7,200 nt of DNA, from positions 1 to 7,200 of the forward strand of contig DSBF01000303.1 in NCBI GenBank assembly GCA_011049495.1, read 5' to 3'. Positions 1-6,919 of this stretch are shown here, piece after piece. The translations under genes and the position numbers were made by a program. The stretch's first letter is position 1; each line of letters starts with the position of its first letter. This stretch comes from Ignavibacteria bacterium. GTDB taxonomy: Bacteria; Bacteroidota; Ignavibacteria; Ignavibacteriales; Melioribacteraceae. The notes under the pieces were generated by a model. It worked only from the letters and a program-made list of their open reading frames with translations. It was not told the origin of the DNA and ran no database searches.

Positions 1-2
1 AG

Positions 3-32
3 AAAAAAAGGTTCGCAATTATTTTAACCTTT
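3..32 (-). terminator. Intrinsic terminator of the DJ-1/PfpI gene
   Basis: Read on the minus strand, AAAGGTT (32-26) pairs with AACCTTT (13-7) across a 12-base loop, and the right arm runs into an uninterrupted stretch of T (9-3). The 7-bp stem overlaps the last codons and the TAA stop (19-21) of the DJ-1-like gene, so termination is built into the end of the reading frame. The stem is short and AT-rich, but the T-run is good. Confidence 0.6.
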
Positions 33-531
33 CTGCGATTGTTTGAGCGAACTGCTGTGAAGCAGATGCATTTTGAGCAGTAATTATATTCTTTTGGAAC
101 TTCACCGGAACATCAACAAAAACGACACCGTCTCTTTCGAGTTCCTTTCTATCATTCATATAGCAAGTTGCTTCTTTATCATTTAATAAACCGGCTCGGG
201 ATAAAATAACCGGCGCACTGCAAATAGCTGCTATCAATTTATTTGAACGGTTAAAATTATTCACGAGATTATGTAATAGCGAATTACCCCAATAACTTTT
301 TATTCCGCTTCCGCCAATCAATACAATCGCATTGAAATTACTTTCGCGCATGTTGTAAAATGAAATATCGGGTCTAACTTTTAATCCTTTACTTCCGACA
401 CACAAAGTGTGGGCATCCGAAGCAATAAACAACTTAAAATTTTCTCGTTCTAATATTGTTTTAACAACAAGGTATTCATCTTCATTAAAATCTTTACTTG
501 CCAGAATCAGCAGAATACTTTTCTCTATCAA
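19..531 (-). CDS. DJ-1/PfpI family protein
   Basis: A complete 170-residue single-domain protein of the DJ-1/PfpI (class I glutamine amidotransferase-like) superfamily. Members act as stress-protective deglycase or glyoxalase-like enzymes, proteases or chaperones; which applies here cannot be read from sequence. Numbered from the TTG at 531, it shows the first strand (ILLILAS), an acidic FNEDEY segment supplying the usual active-site Glu (about residue 19), the IVLIGGSG strand-turn (about 70-77), and the nucleophile elbow AAICSAP with the reactive cysteine at residue 104. It ends with the family's NIITAQNA-type segment and a C-terminal helix, and no signal peptide is visible. An in-frame TTG at 585 would add 18 residues (Cys- and Lys-rich, unlike the family N-terminus), but the promoter element at 563-570 lies inside that extension. 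TTG 531 instead follows an AAGAGA-like ribosome site and begins right before the first strand. Divergent from dnaG. The family call is firm; the start is a reasoned choice. Confidence 0.88.
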   Translation of the reverse strand: MIEKSILLILASKDFNEDEYLVVKTILERENFKLFIASDAHTLCVGSKGLKVRPDISFYNMRESNFNAIVLIGGSGIKSYWGNSLLHNLVNNFNRSNKLIAAICSAPVILSRAGLLNDKEATCYMNDRKELERDGVVFVDVPVKFQKNIITAQNASASQQFAQTIAERLK

Positions 532-562
532 TCTTGTTCTCTTTTTAATGTATTTCAAAATA

Positions 563-599
563 CAAATATAACATAAGCACTTCAATGAAAGAAAAAGCA
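563..599 (-). promoter_or_regulatory. Bacteroidetes-type promoter of the DJ-1/PfpI gene
   Basis: On the minus strand TATATTTG (570-563) matches the Bacteroidetes -7 element TAnnTTTG exactly. It is preceded, 18 bases upstream, by TGCTTTTTCTT (599-589), and the bases directly before the -7 element are TTATGT. The same blocks at the same spacing stand before the YfcC-type carrier (6920-6956). A start of transcription a few bases downstream (about 557) would leave a leader of about 25 bases before the TTG at 531. The canonical -33 TTG is not present; the T-rich block sits near that position instead. The match is visible; function is inferred. Confidence 0.6.
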
Positions 600-660
600 G
601 GAATGCCTTATTTAGGAAAAAATCTTTTGCTATTTTAGAGTCAATAAAAACAAGTTCCCT

Positions 661-2514
661 ATGCGCATACCAGATTCAAAAATAGAAGAAATCCGTAATT
701 CATCCGATATAGTTGATTTAATTTCGGCTTATGTTCAGTTAAAAAAGCGGGGTAAAAATTTCTTCGGAATTTGTCCTTTCCATCAAGAAAAAACACCTTC
801 TTTTGCTGTAAATGAAGAAAAACAGATATATCATTGTTTCGGATGCGGTGCCGGTGGTGATGTGTTCAAATTTTTAATGGAATACAAAAGCATTTCCTTT
901 ATTGAAGCCGTTCAAGAAATGGCGGAGCATCTTGGAATTAAAATTGAATATGATCAAAATATTTCCTCCGAAGCACAGAATGAACAAGAAACTTATTACG
1001 AAATAAATCTTCAAGCAGCAAAATATTTTTCGGAAAATTTACTTAAAAGCCTCGGCGGTGCTTATGCACGTGATTATCTGTCCGGAAGAAACCTAACAGA
1101 AAAAACAATGCGTATTTTCGGAGTCGGGTTTGCTCTCCCCGGCTGGGATAATTTTGTAAAGTTTGCCAAAGAAAACAATATTGACTTAAACAATGCAATG
1201 ACCCTTGGATTAGTCGATAAAAAAGATAACGGTGAATTTTATGATAAATTCCGCAATAGAATTATTTTCCCGATTTTTTCTACTAACGGAAGAATTATTG
1301 CATTCGGCGGAAGAATTCTTGACGATAAAGAACAAGCAGCAAAATATTTGAATTCTCCCGAATCTATAATCTATTATAAAAAACGTTCGCTCTACGGGTT
1401 ATATCATGCAAAGGATGAAATAAGAAAACTAAATAAAGTCATTCTTGTTGAAGGTTACATGGATGTTATTGCTTTATTCCAAGGCGGAGTAAAAAATGTT
1501 GTTGCCTCTTCCGGTACATCATTAACCGAAGAACAGGTTCAGCTTCTATCACGATTTACTAAAAATGTTGTCCTTTTATTTGATGCGGATGCCGCGGGAA
1601 TGAAAGCTTCGTTAAGAAGTATCGAACTTTTGCTTAAGCAGGATTTTGAAGTTAAAATTGCAACTCTGCCCAAAGGTGAAGACCCTGATTCATTTATTAC
1701 GAAACATGGTAAAGATGAATTCGAAGAACAAATTTCTAAAGCGGAAAATTTTCTTGAGTATCAAACCACGCAATTTAAGGAAGCCGGAATGTTTGATGAT
1801 CCGTCTAAACATGCCGAAGCAATTCGTGAGATGGTAAAATCTGCAGCCCTTGTTGTTGATGAATTAAAACGAAATTTGTTAATAAAAACCATTGCTAAAA
1901 AATTCGGACTTCGAGAAAAGTTAATTGAATCTGAGTTGATAAAATATCTCAACCAAGTACAAGCTCAGCAAAAGAAAAGTGAAAGCGTTCGCGGAAGAAA
2001 AAATGGTAACGGTCAATTATCAGCAACAAAAGAAAATACACAAGAAAAAGAGTTGATTAAATTACTTTTCTCCGGCAACCGGAATTTGATGGAAAAAATT
2101 CTCAATTTTATTCAACCGGATGAGTTTGTTAATCCCATTTATAAAAGATTAGCCGAAATCATTTTCGAATGTTACGATCACGGTATCATTTCCCCTGCAT
2201 CAATAATAGAAAAAATAGAAGATGAAAATCTTAAAAGATTCACTCTTGGCTTTGCAATTTCCGAAGAAACTATCAGTAAAAGGTGGGATGGTTTTTTTAT
2301 GAACGGAGATTCAGAAGGAAATCTTACAAAGTATGTTGATGATATTTTAAGAAAATATAAACTGCAAAAAATTGATGAGCAAATTAAAATTATTAACAAA
2401 CGAATCCCTGAAACAGCCGATGAAGCAGAAGTAATTGAATTGATGAAAGAAATCAATGAGCTTCAATTAGAAAAGAAAGTTTTGCTAAACGACAAACAAA
2501 ATGGAAATGAATAG
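661..2514 (+). CDS. dnaG: DNA primase DnaG
   Basis: Bacterial replicative primase, which makes the short RNA primers for lagging-strand synthesis and restart with the DnaB helicase at the fork. At 617 residues it is a usual length for the family. The N-terminal CHC2 zinc-binding domain (about 1-95) has all four ligands: C38 and H41 (CPFH) and C59 and C62 (CFGC). The RNA-polymerase core carries the basic motif DKFRNRIIFPI (195-205). The TOPRIM part has VEGYMD with the catalytic Glu at 264 and the FDAD metal-binding aspartates at 308 and 310, almost the same numbering as the E. coli enzyme. The C-terminal third (about 440-617), less conserved and rich in charged helix, would be the helicase-binding domain. 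The ATG at 661 fits the family's N-terminus but has no clear Shine-Dalgarno; TATTTTAG (631-638) is only a partial -7 element, so the promoter is uncertain. The stop overlaps the start of the GH13 gene. I see no damage in the frame. Confidence 0.97.
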   Translation: MRIPDSKIEEIRNSSDIVDLISAYVQLKKRGKNFFGICPFHQEKTPSFAVNEEKQIYHCFGCGAGGDVFKFLMEYKSISFIEAVQEMAEHLGIKIEYDQNISSEAQNEQETYYEINLQAAKYFSENLLKSLGGAYARDYLSGRNLTEKTMRIFGVGFALPGWDNFVKFAKENNIDLNNAMTLGLVDKKDNGEFYDKFRNRIIFPIFSTNGRIIAFGGRILDDKEQAAKYLNSPESIIYYKKRSLYGLYHAKDEIRKLNKVILVEGYMDVIALFQGGVKNVVASSGTSLTEEQVQLLSRFTKNVVLLFDADAAGMKASLRSIELLLKQDFEVKIATLPKGEDPDSFITKHGKDEFEEQISKAENFLEYQTTQFKEAGMFDDPSKHAEAIREMVKSAALVVDELKRNLLIKTIAKKFGLREKLIESELIKYLNQVQAQQKKSESVRGRKNGNGQLSATKENTQEKELIKLLFSGNRNLMEKILNFIQPDEFVNPIYKRLAEIIFECYDHGIISPASIIEKIEDENLKRFTLGFAISEETISKRWDGFFMNGDSEGNLTKYVDDILRKYKLQKIDEQIKIINKRIPETADEAEVIELMKEINELQLEKKVLLNDKQNGNE

Positions 2515-3967
2515 CAACCCACTTCTATATGAAATAAACACCCGCGTTTGGATTAAAAGATTCGGCAAAAACAAAAAGCTTCACGAAGTTCCATTAAACT
2601 ATTGGATAGAACTGCAATCCTACGGTTTTGATTATATATGGCTTATGGGAGTTTGGCAAACGAACCAATCCGCTGTTGCAAAATATTGTTTTGAAGAAGG
2701 ACTCTTAACAGAATACACAACTGCTTTACCCGGTTGGAAGAAAGAAGATGTAATCGGCTCGCCGTATTCAATCGAAGATTATACTGTTAATCCTAACTTA
2801 GGCGGTGAAGATAGTCTTCTCAAATTAAGAGAGAACTTGCATTCAATTGGTTTGAAGTTAATTCTTGATTTTATTCCGAATCACTTTAACGCTGAAAGCA
2901 ATTTGTTGAAAACAAATCCCGAAATATTTCTTGAAGGATCGGAAGATAATTTAAGGAAAGAACCAAAGACGTTTTTCAAAAGTGGGAAAAAAATATTTGC
3001 TCACGGTAAAGATCCGTTTTTTGATGCTTGGCAGGATACTGTTCAAGTAAATTACTTTTCCACTGATGCAAGAGAATTTATGTTTAATCAACTTAAAAAA
3101 GTTGCACAACTATGCGATGGTGTTAGATGCGATATGGCTATGTTAGTTAACAATTCGGGTTTTATCGATACATGGGGAAAATATTTTTCCGAGAGCAAAG
3201 TATCATTCCCAATAACAGAATTTTGGAGTGATGTTATTCCTAAAATTAAAGTAGATAATAAAGAGTTTATTTTTATCGCAGAAGTCTATTGGAACAAAGA
3301 ATACGAAATGCAACAAATGGGATTTGATTATACATATGATAAAAAATTACTCGATAGATTAAAAACTGAAGCTATAATCGAAATAAGGAATCATCTGCTC
3401 GCCGATATAAATTTTCAAAAGAAACTAATGCGATTTATCGAAAACCATGATGAACAAAGGAGTCTAAAAGTTTTTAATGAAGATAAAATCAAAGCTGCAA
3501 TTGTAATGTTATTTACATTACCTGGAATGAAATTAATTTATGATGGTCAATTTGAAGGGAAGCTTACAAAATTACCGGTTCAACTCGATCGTGAACCGGA
3601 AGAAAATTTTAACGAACAGATTAATTCGTTTTACAAAAAAGTTATGAAAATAACCAACACGGGAATATTTAAAAATGGCAATTGGTATTTGGCAGATACA
3701 TTACAAGCATGGGAAGGTAATTCATCTAATACAAATATGGCATCTTGGATTTGGGATAAAAACGAAAATAGAATTTTAGTAGTTGTAAATTTTGCTAATC
3801 ATCGTTCTCAATGCAGAATAAAATTTGATACAAAGAATTATTCGGGTGAATTTATTATCCGAGATATTCTTAATGATGTTGAGTACAACAGATCCGTTGA
3901 GGAGATAAATCGCGATGGGTTGTATATTGACTTAAAACCTTATTGCAGTCATATCTTTTTATACTGA
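2501..3967 (+). CDS. Alpha-amylase family (GH13) glycoside hydrolase
   Basis: A 488-residue enzyme of the GH13 clan, retaining hydrolases or transglycosylases acting on alpha-glucosidic bonds in starch, glycogen or related sugars. The (beta/alpha)8 barrel begins with LYEINTRVW (9-17). All four hallmark regions are intact: region I DFIPNH (123-128), region II GVRCD with the nucleophile D211, region III FIAEVYW with the acid/base E261, and region IV ENHDE with the stabilising D317. PGMKLIYDGQFEG (341-353) follows, then a C-terminal beta domain (about 390-488). There is no signal peptide, so it should act in the cytoplasm, for instance on glycogen or imported maltodextrin; exact substrate and subfamily cannot be told. 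The start overlaps dnaG by 14 bases; the ATG at 2507, two codons in, is an alternative. The overlap implies co-transcription and probably coupled translation. No linked glycan genes are in the window. Confidence 0.92.
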   Translation: MEMNSNPLLYEINTRVWIKRFGKNKKLHEVPLNYWIELQSYGFDYIWLMGVWQTNQSAVAKYCFEEGLLTEYTTALPGWKKEDVIGSPYSIEDYTVNPNLGGEDSLLKLRENLHSIGLKLILDFIPNHFNAESNLLKTNPEIFLEGSEDNLRKEPKTFFKSGKKIFAHGKDPFFDAWQDTVQVNYFSTDAREFMFNQLKKVAQLCDGVRCDMAMLVNNSGFIDTWGKYFSESKVSFPITEFWSDVIPKIKVDNKEFIFIAEVYWNKEYEMQQMGFDYTYDKKLLDRLKTEAIIEIRNHLLADINFQKKLMRFIENHDEQRSLKVFNEDKIKAAIVMLFTLPGMKLIYDGQFEGKLTKLPVQLDREPEENFNEQINSFYKKVMKITNTGIFKNGNWYLADTLQAWEGNSSNTNMASWIWDKNENRILVVVNFANHRSQCRIKFDTKNYSGEFIIRDILNDVEYNRSVEEINRDGLYIDLKPYCSHIFLY

Positions 3968-3972
3968 AGCCG

Positions 3973-4036
3973 AAAAAAGTAAACAACCTTGACGGATAAA
4001 AACTTCTTACGAGTTCATTTTACCATCAAGGTTGTT
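3973..4036 (-). terminator. Terminator hairpin in the convergent gap
   Basis: AACAACCTTGA (3982-3992) is perfectly complementary to TCAAGGTTGTT (4026-4036), an 11-bp stem that gains two further pairs past one mismatch. It encloses about 33 bases that can form a small inner hairpin. On the minus strand the right arm is followed by TACTTTTTT (3981-3973), so it best serves the minus-strand exported-protein gene, whose stop is 8 bases upstream. On the plus strand, after the GH13 stop, the stem exists but no T-run follows. The long loop is unusual for a simple intrinsic terminator. Confidence 0.6.
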
Positions 4037-4044
4037 AAATCAGG

Positions 4045-4946
4045 TTAAAAGGTAAAAGTAATTCCAAACTTAAAAGTCTCGTATGTTAACGGGGCTTCGG
4101 TTTCAAAAGGCCAATTCATATCTTTTTGTTTAAGTAAATGAAAAGCATAAGCGTAACCGTTCTGTAAAAGAAAACTTACAATTGGCGCAGCAACCGGAGA
4201 TGAGTCGAGAATTTCGTTTATAAAATAGGTTAAAGCACCCTGTCCTGCTTTCTGAATAATATAACTCCCTGCTTGTTTCCAGAATAAATGTCTTGGAAAA
4301 ATTACCGACGCTTCATAACCTGCATTAATCGAAACAGTGTTCATGAATTCAAACCTAATTCCGCCTTCATTGATAGTCCCGAACCTAAATGCCTCAATGT
4401 ATCTTTCAATTATTATATGATCATTTATTACTTCCAGTACTAAAAAATCATTTCCTAAAACCGGATCAATCTTTTCGGAAGTTTCTAAACGAGACCAAAC
4501 AAATCCGTCTTGATGGTATGGTAATACCGAAAAACTATCTCCGTAATAACCTAAAGTATGGCGAGTTGCAAAACCAAATCGCCAAATTTCTGTTTCAAAC
4601 TCAAGTGGCTCTGAATTTACAGTGCTTAATTCGGGTGATAATGTTGAAGTAAATACAAAAGTTTCTTTTCTGTCATCAATATTTTCGTAATAACGATCGC
4701 TTTCTTTTAAGTAACCAAGCTTTATTTCAGTTAACCCAATTTTTGCAAAGTCTTGATAGAACTTATCATGTTTAGGAGTTCCTAATCCGTAATTCACTTC
4801 GATAAAAGGTCTATCATAACTAAATTCAAAACGCCAATCATCCCAATCGTCCCAAGCAGCATAAACATTATTCTGCTCTGTGCATTAATTGATAAACAAA
4901 GAAAAGCAGTTAAAGCAACACTTAGAATTCGGATTCTACCACGCAT
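4045..4946 (-). pseudogene. Exported, probably outer-membrane protein broken by a one-base frameshift
   Basis: No family is recognised. The ATG at 4946 starts an Arg-rich n-region, then a hydrophobic core LSVALTAFLCLSI and a cleavage site like SINA|QS, a typical Sec signal peptide (4878-4946). In that frame it soon becomes meaningless and stops about 50 codons in. The mature protein continues in the next frame, open from the stop at 4885-4887 down to 4045: NNVYAAWDDWDDWRFEF, then many alternating hydrophobic/aromatic segments, ending in FKFGITFTF with a terminal Phe, as in outer-membrane beta-barrels. From ATG to stop is 902 bases, one short of 301 codons, so a single lost base between about 4868 and 4884 explains everything and the restored protein would have 300 residues. 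A GTG at 4797 is the first usable start in the downstream frame, but it would leave out clearly coding residues upstream and the signal peptide. The lesion may be real or an assembly error. It lies 57 bases after the receiver gene and may share its transcript. Confidence 0.72.
4878..4946 (-). other. Sec signal peptide coding segment, separated from its mature protein by the frameshift
   Basis: Codons 1-23 from the ATG at 4946 encode three Arg in the first six residues, a 13-residue hydrophobic core and a c-region SINA followed by Gln-Ser, a common signal-peptidase I site shape in this lineage. A GAGA about 10 bases upstream may serve as ribosome site. The following codons in this frame (from about 4872) do not resemble a mature secreted protein. 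Confidence 0.7.
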
Positions 4947-5003
4947 AATTATTTCTCATTTTTTTTACTGCTTTAGACGAGTGAATGACGGGAAATGTTA
5001 CAA

Positions 5004-5381
5004 CTAATTTTTAGAAGATTTGCTGAGTTTTACTAATGTTTCCAGAAGAACTTCATTTTGTACAGGTTTTGTAAGGAAAGCATCAACACCGGCTTGGTAA
5101 GCATTTTCTTTATCTTTTTGAAATGCATGAGCTGATAACGCAACAATGGGTAAGTTCTTATATTGATCATTTTCTCTAAGTTCCTTAGTAATTTGAAGAC
5201 CATCTTTCTTACCCCTTAGAGAAATATCCATCAAAATAATATCGTATTTGTTTTTTTCAAATAATGCATAAAAAGTATCTGCTGAATCGCATATCTCCAC
5301 ATCAAATTTTCTTCTTAAAAAAATCTCTAAGAATTTTTGATTTTCATAATCGTCTTCAACAACTAAAAGTCGCGGTTTCAT
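5004..5381 (-). CDS. Stand-alone response regulator receiver (CheY-like)
   Basis: A 125-residue protein consisting only of a phosphoacceptor receiver domain, with no DNA-binding or enzymatic output domain. The acidic pocket E9/D10/D11 (VEDD), phosphorylation site D52 (ILMDISL), switch residue S83 (VALSAHA) and K105 (LTKPV) are all present, so it should accept phosphate from a histidine kinase. The AHAFQKDKENAYQAGVDAFLTKP stretch, written here as AHAFQKDKENAYQ then AGVDAFLTKP, resembles receivers found at the end of hybrid kinases, so it may work in a phosphorelay or bind a partner protein rather than DNA. The ATG at 5381 follows GGAGA at a 9-base spacing, one of the better ribosome sites here. 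It lies between the carrier and the exported-protein gene on the same strand. No cognate kinase is in the window, so its signal is unknown. Confidence 0.93.
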   Translation of the reverse strand: MKPRLLVVEDDYENQKFLEIFLRRKFDVEICDSADTFYALFEKNKYDIILMDISLRGKKDGLQITKELRENDQYKNLPIVALSAHAFQKDKENAYQAGVDAFLTKPVQNEVLLETLVKLSKSSKN

Positions 5382-5411
5382 TATTTCGATTCTCCAATCG
5401 TAGACACTTAT

Positions 5412-5486
5412 TTAACTTAAGGCGTAATATAAAATTAAGATAATTATTATACAACCGATTCCTTTTCTTGGTGATTTTGGGTACAT
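5412..5486 (-). CDS. Possible 24-residue single-span membrane peptide
   Basis: This short frame runs from an ATG at 5486 to a TAA at 5412-5414, 12 bases after the stop of the YfcC-type carrier. It encodes a basic N-terminus MYPKSPRKG followed by a hydrophobic run IGCIIIILILYYAL, the shape of a tiny membrane protein with the N-terminus inside. Position and spacing would suit translation coupled to the carrier. Against it, the DNA is AT-rich, where Ile/Leu/Tyr runs arise by chance, no convincing ribosome site precedes it, and I know no family. Low confidence until conservation is shown. Confidence 0.3.
   Translation of the reverse strand: MYPKSPRKGIGCIIIILILYYALS
5424..5454 (-). promoter_or_regulatory. 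Weak candidate promoter for the receiver gene
   Basis: On the minus strand TTG (5454-5452) and TATATTAC (5431-5424) are separated by 20 bases, the spacing expected between the -33 TTG and the -7 TAnnTTTG elements of Bacteroidetes promoters. The -7 element matches four of its six fixed bases. If real, the receiver can be transcribed apart from the carrier upstream. The site overlaps the putative small ORF. Confidence 0.25.
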
Positions 5487-5498
5487 CAGCCATTTTTT

Positions 5499-6893
5499 TT
5501 ACCAGAAAAAGTATGGAGGAATTAATAGAATTAAGCCGACAATAATAAAAATAACTTGGAGTTTAATCATCCATCTTGCCCAAACATTCCATGGGATATC
5601 AGCCAGAGTAAGAACACCCATTGTTATTGCCGATGTGGGGATAATCATGTTAGTAAAACCATCTCCGAATTGAAAAGCCAAAACTGCGGTTTGACGGGAT
5701 ACACCTACAAGATCACCGAGGGGCGCCATAATCGGCATTGTTAAAGCAGCCTGCCCGCTTCCCGATGGAACAAATAAATTTATTAACGATTGTATTACAA
5801 ACATAGCTTGACTTGATATCACGGGATGAAGCGCTTCGATAGGATCTGATAATGCATATAATATAGTACCGATAATTTTTCCTTCTGTTGCAATTATAAG
5901 AATACCTCTTGCCAATGCAATAATAATAGCAGTTGCCATTAAATCTTTTGCCCCTTGTAAAAATGAATCTGTTATTTCATTAACTGTAAGTCTACCTGCA
6001 ATACCAACAACAATCCCCGTGGCAAAAAACACGGCACTAATTTCAGCTATATACCAGCCGTAAACTATTACACCGAAAACCAGCACAATCAATCCCGCTA
6101 AGAAAATCAGCAGCACCCATTTATGTTTGGCATCAATTCCTTTAAATGTTTCTAATTCGGAAACATGTAAATTCTCTCGTTTGCTTTGATCCATTTTGTA
6201 AGTAAGACTCAATTCGGGTTTTGTTTTAATTCTATCGGCATATTTCATTACAAAATAGATTGCAATAGCTGTAAGAATAATCCAAACAATAATTCTATAT
6301 TCTATTCCAGTAAGCGGAGGTAACTCGGCAATTCCTTGCGCAATTCCCAAAGTAAATGGATTGATAAATGCACCGGCGAATCCTGCACCGGCACCAACAA
6401 ACGGAATTGCTACACCTGTAATTGAATCATAACCCAGCATCAATGCCATCGGGACAAAAATTAAAATAAACGGAATAACTTCTTCACCCATACCAAAAAC
6501 AGAACCTCCAAGCGAGAAGAGAATCATAAAAATAGGAATGAGCAGTTTTCTAATTAGAGCAGAGTTTGAATGAGCTTTTGCTATTGCTTTTATGCCGGCA
6601 TCTACCGCTTCTGTTTTAGCAAATATTCCGAATGCACCTCCAACAATTAATACGAACCCGATTATTAATGCTGCGTCAATAAATCCTTTTATCGGAGCGG
6701 TTAATACATCAAAAATCCCTTGCGGGTTAGGTTCAACATGATGATAAGAACCGCTAACAACAATTTCTCTGCCGTTTTTGATAGTGGTTTCAAATTCACC
6801 TGACGGTACTACCCATGTTGATATTGCGGCAACTATTACTAAAGAAAATATTATTAAAAATGTGTTGGGAGCTTTCAGTTTTGATAGGTTCAT
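5499..6893 (-). CDS. YfcC family (DcuC/C4-dicarboxylate-carrier-type) membrane transporter
   Basis: A 464-residue inner-membrane carrier of the YfcC/DcuC superfamily (ion transporter clan), whose members move dicarboxylates, amino acids or basic amino acid pairs; the substrate here cannot be predicted. About 11-12 hydrophobic spans are visible, for example around 11-29, 72-92, 115-134, 139-155, 199-217, 258-278, 282-299, 316-336, 360-375 and 443-460, with a charged cytoplasmic-type loop at about 218-257 splitting two halves. Family-like motifs are GMGEE (134-138) in the first half and, in the mirrored position of the second half, VPSGSGQAALTMPIM (375-389) followed by FQFGDGFTNMI and PTS (408-421), the likely substrate/ion-binding hairpin. 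It is somewhat shorter than the roughly 500 residues usual for YfcC but shows no gap in its motifs. The ATG at 6893 follows a leader of about 20 bases from the promoter at 6920-6956. It is first of a same-strand series with the small ORF, receiver and exported protein. Confidence 0.88.
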   Translation of the reverse strand: MNLSKLKAPNTFLIIFSLVIVAAISTWVVPSGEFETTIKNGREIVVSGSYHHVEPNPQGIFDVLTAPIKGFIDAALIIGFVLIVGGAFGIFAKTEAVDAGIKAIAKAHSNSALIRKLLIPIFMILFSLGGSVFGMGEEVIPFILIFVPMALMLGYDSITGVAIPFVGAGAGFAGAFINPFTLGIAQGIAELPPLTGIEYRIIVWIILTAIAIYFVMKYADRIKTKPELSLTYKMDQSKRENLHVSELETFKGIDAKHKWVLLIFLAGLIVLVFGVIVYGWYIAEISAVFFATGIVVGIAGRLTVNEITDSFLQGAKDLMATAIIIALARGILIIATEGKIIGTILYALSDPIEALHPVISSQAMFVIQSLINLFVPSGSGQAALTMPIMAPLGDLVGVSRQTAVLAFQFGDGFTNMIIPTSAITMGVLTLADIPWNVWARWMIKLQVIFIIVGLILLIPPYFFW

Positions 6894-6919
6894 AATTTGC
6901 TTTGGTTTTAATTGTAAAA

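Noticed and set aside
631..638. TATTTTAG as promoter -7 element for dnaG
   Set aside because: Five of six fixed bases of TAnnTTTG fit, but no TTG or TGCTTTTTCTT block is found at the matching distance upstream, so it is too weak to list as a feature.
1646..2456. Several 60-90 residue frames inside dnaG on both strands
   Set aside because: They coincide with conserved primase coding sequence in other frames and have no features of their own.
4389..4652. 87-residue plus-strand frame inside the exported-protein gene
   Set aside because: It lies opposite a frame with clear protein character, has no recognisable motif and no ribosome site; a shadow of the real gene.
4045..4797. Intact 250-residue protein starting at the GTG 4797
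   Set aside because: The same frame stays open and protein-like upstream to 4884 (VYAAWDDWDDWRFEF) and a signal peptide lies just before it in the other frame, so 4797 is an internal Val codon.
4868..4890. Programmed -1 ribosomal frameshift joining signal peptide and mature protein
   Set aside because: The geometry needs a -1 shift, but the overlap (ATTAATGCACAGAGCAGAAT) holds no slippery heptamer of the X XXY YYZ kind and no strong downstream stem was seen. A one-base deletion is simpler.
5356..5493. 45-residue frame starting MADVPKITKK after the carrier
   Set aside because: It overlaps the receiver's start by about 26 bases and is merely basic, without hydrophobic or family-like structure. 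The frame from 5486 is the more protein-like of the two, and neither is certain.
5556..5744. 62-residue plus-strand frame opposite the carrier gene
   Set aside because: It is antisense to the conserved VPSGSGQ and FQFGDG region of the transporter; its Cys/His content is a by-product of that sequence.
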